A program made the position numbers and the translations under genes. Positions 5,444 to 10,990 of a stretch of DNA of 10,990 nucleotides are shown piece after piece (the first letter of the stretch is position 1; the number at the start of each line of letters is the position of its first letter). The notes beneath the pieces are model-generated. The model made no database searches and was not told the DNA's origin. It saw only the letters and a program-made list of their open reading frames with translations. Source of the stretch: Altererythrobacter sp. (GTDB taxonomy: Bacteria; Pseudomonadota; Alphaproteobacteria; Sphingomonadales; Sphingomonadaceae); the NCBI GenBank assembly GCA_024636575.1, contig JAGXGU010000038.1, positions 1 to 10,990 of the forward strand, in the 5' to 3' direction.

Positions 5444-5812
5444 ATGGCCGATATCGCCAAACTTGTAGAAGAACTTTCGAAGCTGACCGTCCTTGAAGCA
5501 GCTGAACTTGCTACCGCACTGGAAGAAACCTGGGGCGTTAGCGCCGCTGCTGCTGTTGCGGTTGCCGGCCCTGCCGCTGCTGCAGAAGCAGTTGAAGAGC
5601 AGACCGAATTCGACGTCATCCTGACGAGCGACGGCGGCAAGAAAATCCAGGTGATCAAGGAAGTCCGCGCCATCACCGGTCTCGGCCTGACCGAAGCCAA
5701 GGGCCTCGTCGAAGCAGCTCCAAAGGCTGTCAAGGAAGGCGTCAACAAGGCTGAAGCCGAAGAAATCAAAGCGAAGATCGAAGCAGCCGGCGGCACCGTT
5801 GAACTGAAGTAA
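5444..5812 (+). CDS. rplL: 50S ribosomal protein L7/L12
   Basis: The multicopy acidic stalk protein that recruits and stimulates translational GTPases. It has 122 residues, with the standard layout: an N-terminal dimerisation and L10-binding helix pair (about 1-31), a flexible Ala-rich hinge (33-50) and a C-terminal factor-binding domain (53-122). The conserved core KKIQVIKEVRAITGLGLTEA runs from 66 to 85, followed by KGLVEAAP. GGAG lies 9 nt before the ATG. It is the last gene of the rplJL unit, with a strong terminator downstream, so transcription does not continue into rpoB, unlike the classical arrangement. Confidence 0.98.
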   Translation: MADIAKLVEELSKLTVLEAAELATALEETWGVSAAAAVAVAGPAAAAEAVEEQTEFDVILTSDGGKKIQVIKEVRAITGLGLTEAKGLVEAAPKAVKEGVNKAEAEEIKAKIEAAGGTVELK

Positions 5813-5876
5813 ACGGGCCCGCTCCGGCAGGCTTTTAAAAAGTTTTGTGGGTGTCTTGAAGCACCTGCAGATGGGA

Positions 5877-5906
5877 GGGCGGCATTCGTAAGGATGCCGC
5901 CCTTTT
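5877..5906 (+). terminator. Strong intrinsic terminator of rplJL
   Basis: GGGCGGCAT (5877-5885) and ATGCCGCCC (5894-5902) form a perfect 9-bp stem with an 8-nt loop, followed directly by TTTT. It stops just short of the convergent antiporter gene's stop codon (5914-5916). On the minus strand the stem lacks a U-run, so it acts mainly on rplL transcripts. Confidence 0.9.
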
Positions 5907-5913
5907 CGTGCGC

Positions 5914-7713
5914 TTATCCCGCCCCATCCCTATTATCCGCCTGCGCATCCGCCGCCTGCTGGGTGAAGATCATGCCTTTCGCCGCACGAAGATCGCCCAA
6001 TTCCATCTGTATTTCAAGCCGCTGCTGGTCGCGTTCGCGGAAAATGCTCTCGGCGCGGTCGATTTCGGTCAGGCTGACACCAAGCCGGTCCAAGGCGGCG
6101 CGGCCCATTGCCACCGCCGATTCCATTACTTCACGAACCGTGTGGTCGATCGGTGCCCCGCCAAGCTTGATCAATGTTCGGCGGTCAAACGCGCGGACAA
6201 AAATGCCCGCATCGGGGAATGCTTCCTTCACGCCGTGGACCAGTTCGGGTTCAAGTTGATCCTTGTCAATTGCGAAGACGATCAGATTCACCTCGCCTGC
6301 CCCGGCCTGCCGCAACAGGTCCAGCCGCGTCCCGTCACCATAATAGACCTTTGACCCGAATTCTTCCGCCACATCGATCTGTCCCACATCACGGTCCACC
6401 AGTGTAACCCGCACACCTGCCGCAACCAGCACTTGTGCAACTGTCTGTCCAAACCGGCCAAAGCCGATCACCAATGCACTGGCCCCATCGCTGCGGCCAC
6501 GCTGCGATCCCGGCCCTTCACGCTTGGTATCCTTGCTGCCGGGCTGGCGCATTCGGCTGGCCGCCATCATCAAAAACGGAGTTGTCGCCATCGACAGGGT
6601 CACAATCGCACCGAACAGGCTGGACACCTCGTTGGAAATTAGCCCGCCTTCCTGTGCCTGGGTGAACAGGACAAAACCGAACTCGCCGCCCTGACTCAGC
6701 AGCAGCCCCAAGGCCAGCGCGCTGCGCCACGCCATGCCCACGGCCAGCCCGATGCCCAGAATGATCAGCGTTTTGACGGCGATCAGGGCAATGGCCATCG
6801 CCGCCACAAACAGCGGGTTTTGCGCAATCGCACCCAGATCCAGCATCATCCCGACTGCCAGAAAAAACATTCCCAGCAGGATCGAACGGAACGGTTCGAT
6901 GTCCGCTTCCAGCTCGTGCCGATAGGGCGTATCCGCCAGCATGACCCCGGCAATGAAGGCGCCCAGGGCAGTCGACAGCCCAAGCCATTCCATCACGAAG
7001 GCAGAACCCAATACGGTAAACAACACGGCGACAACGAACATTTCCCGTTCGTTGAGATTGCCGATCAGCCGGAACAAGGGCCTCAGGACGAACCGGCCTG
7101 CCGCGATCAATCCGGCGATTGCGGCCAGTGTCATCAATGCCAATTGCCAGCCTGGCATCGCCGCTTCGCCGCCGGCACCGGCTGCATCGGCGCTCATCGC
7201 CGCTACTATCGTGATCAGCGGAATGATCGACAAATCCTGGAACAACAGGATCGCGAAGGCACGTTCACCGAATGGCGTGCGCAGCCGGCCCGAACTTTGC
7301 AGCATCGGCAGAACCTGCGCGGTGGAGGACAGCCCCAGCGGCAGGCCGATCGCCAGCGCGGCGGCCAGGGGATAGTTCGCGGCAAAATAAATCACCGCCG
7401 ACACGGCCAGCCCGCAGGCAACCACCTGCACCAGCCCCAATCCGAAAATCGCGGTTTTCATCCGCCAAAGCCGCGCGGGATCAAGTTCCAGCCCAACCAC
7501 GAACAGCAGCATCACTATGCCCAGTTCGGCCACCGTGATCATCTGCTCCGCATCGCCGACCAAGCCGAGAACCTGCGGCCCGACCACCGCGCCCGCGATC
7601 AGATATCCTAGGGTCGCACCGAGGCCGAACCGCCGGAACACCAGCACGAAAGCCAATGCGAAACCAAGGAGCAAGACCCCGTCACGCAGCATGGATGCGC
7701 CTTCATGTGCCAT
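5914..7713 (-). CDS. Kef-type monovalent cation:proton antiporter (CPA2) with TrkA-N/RCK domain
   Basis: A 599-residue inner-membrane protein, probably exchanging K+ or Na+ for H+. Residues 9-390 form the hydrophobic CPA2 exchanger domain. It contains the LLFQDLSIIPL motif (157-167, with Q159-D160 in the ion path) and the cytoplasmic loop HELEADIEPFRSILLGMFFL (267-286), which in KefC takes part in gating. After a charged linker (391-410) comes a Rossmann-type KTN/RCK domain: VIGFGRFGQ (415-423) is the dinucleotide-binding loop and D440 the expected ribose contact. Length matches KefB/KefC. No KefF/KefG-like partner gene is adjacent, so glutathione control cannot be assumed. The start is uncertain: ATG 7713 has no clear Shine-Dalgarno, whereas ATG 7692 (Met8) has GAAGG 7 nt upstream. 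The frame stays open further upstream into the MATE gene, but that part is not credible. It is convergent with rplL. Confidence 0.92.
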   Translation of the reverse strand: MAHEGASMLRDGVLLLGFALAFVLVFRRFGLGATLGYLIAGAVVGPQVLGLVGDAEQMITVAELGIVMLLFVVGLELDPARLWRMKTAIFGLGLVQVVACGLAVSAVIYFAANYPLAAALAIGLPLGLSSTAQVLPMLQSSGRLRTPFGERAFAILLFQDLSIIPLITIVAAMSADAAGAGGEAAMPGWQLALMTLAAIAGLIAAGRFVLRPLFRLIGNLNEREMFVVAVLFTVLGSAFVMEWLGLSTALGAFIAGVMLADTPYRHELEADIEPFRSILLGMFFLAVGMMLDLGAIAQNPLFVAAMAIALIAVKTLIILGIGLAVGMAWRSALALGLLLSQGGEFGFVLFTQAQEGGLISNEVSSLFGAIVTLSMATTPFLMMAASRMRQPGSKDTKREGPGSQRGRSDGASALVIGFGRFGQTVAQVLVAAGVRVTLVDRDVGQIDVAEEFGSKVYYGDGTRLDLLRQAGAGEVNLIVFAIDKDQLEPELVHGVKEAFPDAGIFVRAFDRRTLIKLGGAPIDHTVREVMESAVAMGRAALDRLGVSLTEIDRAESIFRERDQQRLEIQMELGDLRAAKGMIFTQQAADAQADNRDGAG

Positions 7714-7869
7714 AAATCGTGCCCCGATCACCGAATGTTGCACCCGTCTGACACCGATTAGCGGGCCTGACGGGCGAGTGAAAGGGGCAACACATCTGCT
7801 GCCGCATTCAGCGCAAGAGCAATAACAGGCTTTAACGCCGGTGAGGCTGCGCCTAGGCACTCGTCCATC
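7714..7869. other. Divergent intergenic region between antiporter and MATE genes
   Basis: This 156-bp region must hold the promoters of both divergent transporter genes. I see no convincing -35/-10 pair or palindrome on either strand, and neither gene has a strong Shine-Dalgarno at its chosen start. Confidence 0.4.
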
Positions 7870-9303
7870 ATGGCTCAGACGTCCAATCCTCCCGGCCCGA
7901 AGATGGTCAGGCATCGCGCACCAAATCACCCGAGCGCTGCGCCGTGGAGAGATGAATTCTCCGCCACGATGAAGCTCGCCTGGCCGCTTGCAGCAGCAAA
8001 TTTGCTGCAAATGCTGGTGCATGCGGTGGATGTGATCTTCGTCGCCCGTCTGGGCGAGGCGGAACTGGCAGCATCCAGCCTGGCGATTGCCCTGTTCGGA
8101 CTGGTGCTGTGGGGCCTGTCGGGCCTGACCGGTGCAGTCGCGCCGCTGATCGCTGCGGAATTGGGCCGCCGGCGCCATGCGGTGAGAGAGGTCCGCCGCA
8201 GTGTGCGGATGGGGCTATGGATTGCAGTTGGAGCGGGCGTTCTGGGCATGCTCGCCTGTCTAAACGGCGAACGGCTGATGCTGCTGACTGGTCAGGACCC
8301 CAAGATTGCCGCGATGTCAGGTTCGTTCATGCAGATCATCATCTGGGCAATGATCCCGATGATCCTGGCGAATGTCCTGCGAATCTTCGTTTCGGCACTG
8401 AACCGGCCGATCTTTGCCACCATGATCATCGCATCGGCGATCGGCGTCAGTGTGCTGGCCAACTGGATGCTGGTGTTCGGCAATCTGGGGGCGCCTGCCC
8501 TGGGGCTGGAAGGTTCGGCGCTGGCCAGCGTGGTCACATCGCTGTTTATCCTGGCATCCTATGTCGCCGCGATTTCGTGGGACCGGCGGCTTCGGCGCTA
8601 CCACATATTCGGCAATTGGTGGCGGACGGAATGGAGTCGGATGCGAGAGATCGTCCGGATCGGAACGCCGATCATGTTCACTATCATCGCCGAAGCCGGG
8701 CTGTTCAGCGGCGCCGCCTTCCTGATGGGCCGGATCGGGCCATCGGAACTGGCCGGCCACACAATCGCATTGCAAGTGGCGGCTCTGGCGTTCCAGATAC
8801 CTTTCGGCATCGGGCAGGCATCGACCATTCGGGTCGGCTTTCACTACGGCGCAGGGGATGCGGCGGCGATCGGCCGCGCTGGCTGGGTCGCGCTGGCAAT
8901 TGCCGTCGGCTTCAGCGTTATCACGGCGTCGATCATGCTGTTCGCGCCGCATACTGTGCTGTCGATCTATGTCGATGTCGATGCCGCCAAGAATTCGGCG
9001 ATGGTCGGCTTTGCGGTGCAATATCTGCTGCTGGCGGCGATCTTCCAACTGGTCGATGCGGTCCAGGCTGTGTCCGCCGGGAATTTGCGCGGACTTCAGG
9101 ATACGCGGATGCCGATGGTTATCGCCGTCATCAGCTATTGGGCGGCCGGGTTCAGCATTTCGATCTGGCTGGGCCTCAATTCCCCGCTGGAAGGGGTCGG
9201 CGTGTGGATCGGGCTGGCTGCCGGCCTGCTCGTTGCATCCATCCTGCTGACCTGGCGCTGGGCGCGGCGGGAAGATCTGAGGCTGATTCCCTTCCGGGCA
9301 TAG
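7870..9303 (+). CDS. MATE family multidrug efflux transporter (NorM-like)
   Basis: A 477-residue inner-membrane protein of the multidrug and toxin extrusion family, which exports cationic or organic compounds using a Na+ or H+ gradient. About 12 hydrophobic segments fall in two homologous halves, starting near LAWPLAAANLLQMLVHAVD (36-54) and IGTPIMFTIIAEAGLFS (264-280). Family landmarks include E275 and D396, matching the functionally important acidic residues of NorM (E255 and D371 in Vibrio cholerae), the segment GHTIALQVAALAFQIPFGIG (296-315), and NLRGLQDTRMPM (405-416). Length is normal. The ATG at 7870 gives a 30-residue polar, basic N-terminal extension; a shorter start at 7969 (Met34) would begin just before the first helix. 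Neither has a good ribosome-binding site. Substrates cannot be deduced. Confidence 0.93.
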   Translation: MAQTSNPPGPKMVRHRAPNHPSAAPWRDEFSATMKLAWPLAAANLLQMLVHAVDVIFVARLGEAELAASSLAIALFGLVLWGLSGLTGAVAPLIAAELGRRRHAVREVRRSVRMGLWIAVGAGVLGMLACLNGERLMLLTGQDPKIAAMSGSFMQIIIWAMIPMILANVLRIFVSALNRPIFATMIIASAIGVSVLANWMLVFGNLGAPALGLEGSALASVVTSLFILASYVAAISWDRRLRRYHIFGNWWRTEWSRMREIVRIGTPIMFTIIAEAGLFSGAAFLMGRIGPSELAGHTIALQVAALAFQIPFGIGQASTIRVGFHYGAGDAAAIGRAGWVALAIAVGFSVITASIMLFAPHTVLSIYVDVDAAKNSAMVGFAVQYLLLAAIFQLVDAVQAVSAGNLRGLQDTRMPMVIAVISYWAAGFSISIWLGLNSPLEGVGVWIGLAAGLLVASILLTWRWARREDLRLIPFRA

Positions 9304-9310
9304 ACTTCAG

Positions 9311-9336
9311 GGGCAGGCACCAGGGCCCGCCTGCCC
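9311..9336 (+). terminator. Hairpin after the MATE gene
   Basis: GGGCAGGC (9311-9318) and GCCTGCCC (9329-9336) form an 8-bp GC-rich stem with a 10-nt loop, 7 nt after the stop. It is followed by GCGCTGAAAAAATTC rather than a U-run, so it is a weak or factor-dependent terminator candidate separating MATE from groESL. Confidence 0.45.
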
Positions 9337-9365
9337 GCGCTGAAAAAATTCTTCGGCCCGACCCG

Positions 9366-9394
9366 TTGACTCGCGGTGGCCGCATCCACATATG
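9366..9394 (+). promoter_or_regulatory. groESL promoter, sigma70 type
   Basis: TTGACT (9366-9371) and CATATG (9389-9394) are 17 bp apart, with a predicted start around 9401, at the left edge of the CIRCE operator. This is the arrangement expected of a vegetative promoter repressed by HrcA. Confidence 0.7.
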
Positions 9395-9402
9395 CCCTCT
9401 CG

Positions 9403-9429
9403 TTGGCACTCTCATACCGGGAGTGCCAA
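9403..9429. promoter_or_regulatory. CIRCE operator (HrcA binding site)
   Basis: TTGGCACTC (9403-9411), a 9-nt spacer and GAGTGCCAA (9421-9429) form a perfect inverted repeat with the exact CIRCE geometry. The consensus is TTAGCACTC-N9-GAGTGCTAA; the A-to-G change is symmetric in both arms. HrcA binding here represses groESL until heat or misfolded protein relieves it. It ends 39 bp before the groES ATG. hrcA itself is not in the window. Confidence 0.95.
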
Positions 9430-9468
9430 AACGCAAATTTACTCATCTTGAAAGAAGAGGTCAAAGTT

Positions 9469-9756
9469 ATGGCATTTCGCCCCCTGCACGACCGCGTTCT
9501 GGTTCGTCGGATTGAAGCCGAGGAAAAGACCGCTGGCGGCATCATCATCCCCGATAGCGCCAAGGAAAAGCCGAGCGAAGGCGAAATCGTCTCCGTCGGC
9601 AGCGGCACCAAGGCCGAAGATGGCAAGATCACCCCGCTCGACGTCAAGGCCGGCGACCGCGTGTTGTTCGGCAAATGGTCGGGCACCGAGGTCAAGCTCG
9701 ACGGTGAAGATCTACTGATCATGAAGGAAAGCGACATCATGGGGATCATCGGCTGA
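9469..9756 (+). CDS. groES: Co-chaperonin GroES
   Basis: The 95-residue, 10-kDa lid of the GroEL folding chamber, acting as a heptameric ring in the cytoplasm. The N-terminus MAFRPLHDRVLVRRIEAEEKTAGGI carries the family signature, and the mobile loop that contacts GroEL lies at about residues 15-32 (EAEEKTAGGIIIPDSAKE). The C-terminal LLIMKESDIMGIIG is typical. AGAGG lies 8 nt before the ATG, and a longer in-frame start at 9376 would lie within the promoter, so 9469 is chosen. It is co-transcribed with groEL after a 52-nt gap under CIRCE control. Confidence 0.98.
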   Translation: MAFRPLHDRVLVRRIEAEEKTAGGIIIPDSAKEKPSEGEIVSVGSGTKAEDGKITPLDVKAGDRVLFGKWSGTEVKLDGEDLLIMKESDIMGIIG

Positions 9757-9779
9757 GCCGACTGACCTTTCGCTACCCT

Positions 9780-9794
9780 CAATCCAATCCAATC
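9780..9794 (+). repeat. Three tandem CAATC units before the groEL ribosome-binding site
   Basis: CAATC occurs three times head to tail, immediately followed by the AAAGGA Shine-Dalgarno (9795-9800) of groEL. It is a short, unstructured C/A-rich spacer. It may help keep the ribosome-binding site open, or it may be incidental. Confidence 0.6.
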
Positions 9795-9808
9795 AAAGGA
9801 ATTTTATC

Positions 9809-10990
9809 ATGGCAGCCAAGGACGTAAAGTTCTCGCGTGACGCACGCGAAGGCATTCTGCGCGGCGTGGACATCCTCGCCAACGCAGTAAAAGTAACGCT
9901 CGGCCCCAAAGGCCGTAACGTGGTTATCGACAAGAGCTTCGGCGCACCGCGCATCACCAAGGACGGCGTTACCGTCGGCAAGGAAATCGAACTGAAGGAC
10001 AAGTTCGAAAATATGGGCGCGCAGATGCTCAAGGAAGTGGCATCGAAGACCAACGACCTCGCCGGTGACGGCACCACCACTGCAACCGTACTGGGTCAGG
10101 CCATCGTACGCGAAGGCATGAAGTCGGTCGCAGCAGGCATGAACCCGATGGACCTGAAGCGCGGCATCGATCTGGCCGTGACCAAGGTTGTCGAAAACCT
10201 CGTAGCCCGTTCGAAGGACGTGGCCGGTTCGGCTGAAATCGCTCAGGTTGGAATCATTTCCGCCAATGGCGACCGTGAAGTCGGCGAGAAGATCGCTGAA
10301 GCCATGGAAAAGGTCGGCAAGGAAGGCGTAATCACCGTCGAAGAAGCCAAGGGCCTCGAATTCGAGCTCGACGTTGTCGAAGGCATGCAGTTCGACCGCG
10401 GCTATCTGTCGCCTTACTTCATCACCAACCCGGAAAAGATGTCTGTGGAACTGGAGAACCCCTACGTTCTCATCCACGAAAAGAAGCTTTCCAATTTGCA
10501 GGCGATGCTGCCGATCCTCGAAGCTGTGGTCCAGAGCGGTCGCCCGCTGCTGATCATCGCCGAAGACATCGAAGGCGAAGCACTTGCTACCCTGGTGGTC
10601 AACAAGCTGCGCGGCGGCCTGAAGATCGCTGCGGTCAAGGCACCTGGTTTCGGGGATCGCCGCAAAGCCATGCTGCAGGACATCGCGATCCTGACCAAGG
10701 GCGAAATGATTTCCGAAGACCTCGGCATCAAGCTGGAAACGGTTACCCTGGGCATGCTGGGTGAAGCCAAGCGCGTTTCGATCGACAAGGACAACACCAC
10801 CATCGTCGATGGTGCCGGTTCGGCCGAAGACATCAAGGCACGCGTTGGTGAAATCAAGGCACAGATCGAAACCACGACAAGTGATTACGATCAGGAAAAG
10901 CTGCAGGAACGTCTCGCGAAACTTGCTGGCGGCGTTGCCGTGATCAAGGTTGGCGGCGCTTCGGAAGTTGAAGTGAAGGAACGCAAGGAC
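9809..10990 (+). CDS. groEL: Chaperonin GroEL (first 394 residues; C-terminus outside window)
   Basis: The 60-kDa ATPase subunit of the double-ring folding chamber, normally about 545-550 residues. The frame is open to the right edge. The visible part covers the first equatorial segment with the nucleotide-binding VTLGPKGRNVVIDKS and the GDGTTTATVL loop (about 86-95), the intermediate segment, the apical domain (about residues 190-375, including DRGYLSPYFITNPEKMSVEL and the GFGDRRKAMLQDIA segment), and the return to the intermediate domain at GGVAVIKVGGASEVEVKERKD. The catalytic Asp equivalent to E. coli D398 lies a few residues past the window edge. AAAGGA lies 8 nt before the ATG. No frameshift or unusual residue is seen. 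Confidence 0.98.
   Translation, partial: MAAKDVKFSRDAREGILRGVDILANAVKVTLGPKGRNVVIDKSFGAPRITKDGVTVGKEIELKDKFENMGAQMLKEVASKTNDLAGDGTTTATVLGQAIVREGMKSVAAGMNPMDLKRGIDLAVTKVVENLVARSKDVAGSAEIAQVGIISANGDREVGEKIAEAMEKVGKEGVITVEEAKGLEFELDVVEGMQFDRGYLSPYFITNPEKMSVELENPYVLIHEKKLSNLQAMLPILEAVVQSGRPLLIIAEDIEGEALATLVVNKLRGGLKIAAVKAPGFGDRRKAMLQDIAILTKGEMISEDLGIKLETVTLGMLGEAKRVSIDKDNTTIVDGAGSAEDIKARVGEIKAQIETTTSDYDQEKLQERLAKLAGGVAVIKVGGASEVEVKERKD

Noticed and set aside
7714..8178. In-frame upstream extension of the antiporter ORF
   Set aside because: It overlaps the conserved first helices of the divergent MATE gene; the extension has no membrane or domain similarity.
9447..9453. CTTGAAA resembling a sigma32 -35 box before groES
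   Set aside because: It is only 15 bp from the start codon, leaving no room for a -10 and leader; the site is part of the region around the ribosome-binding site.
9779..10875. Minus-strand open frames of 232 and 137 codons opposite groEL
   Set aside because: Antisense shadows of groEL, with composition reflecting its codon bias.
1..10990. CRISPR arrays, tRNA or rRNA genes, IS elements, prophage or integron features
   Set aside because: No spaced direct repeats, tRNA-like cloverleafs, transposase or integrase frames were seen on either strand.

Overview
The window looks like chromosomal core DNA of an alphaproteobacterium, most likely a sphingomonad (Sphingomonadales, Erythrobacter/Novosphingobium-like). 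This is inferred from the protein sequences (RpoB, L10, a Kef-type antiporter with an LGATLGYLIAG N-terminus, a GroESL operon under a TTGGCACTC-type CIRCE), from the GC-rich coding DNA, and from TTGAC-N16/17-(T/C)AT(A/C)TG promoters. No tRNA, rRNA, IS element, phage gene or CRISPR array was recognised.

Layout. 1-2869 (minus): the first 956 codons of rpoB, whose 3' end runs off the left edge. 2870-3130: a long rpoB leader and a good promoter. 3178-3262: an AT-rich control region between divergent promoters, with a perfect 14-bp inverted repeat and TATTGA/TCAATA operator-like repeats. 3282-4180 (plus): a compact operon of a 39-residue one-helix membrane peptide, a four-helix DUF2975 protein and a 68-residue Xre-type repressor. 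4281-4514 (plus): a small, very acidic predicted lipoprotein between two hairpins. 4556-5906 (plus): rplJ-rplL (L10 and L7/L12) with its own promoter, a structured 260-nt leader and a strong terminator. 5914-7713 (minus): a CPA2/Kef-type cation:proton antiporter with a C-terminal nucleotide-binding domain, convergent with rplL. 7870-9303 (plus): a MATE-family efflux transporter, divergent from the antiporter. 9366-10990 (plus): groES-groEL behind a sigma70-type promoter and a perfect CIRCE operator; groEL is cut by the right edge at codon 394.

How it works together. Most genes are housekeeping: transcription, the ribosomal stalk and protein folding. The main departure from textbook layout is that rplJL and rpoB, usually co-directional in one rplKAJL-rpoBC cluster, are here divergent, 2 kb apart and separately promoted, with the membrane-protein/Xre module and the lipoprotein gene between them. 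That module, with its palindromic control region, is the least understood part of the window and the best candidate for an undescribed small regulatory system. The evidence for this is organisation and DNA symmetry only; no function can be read from the sequence.
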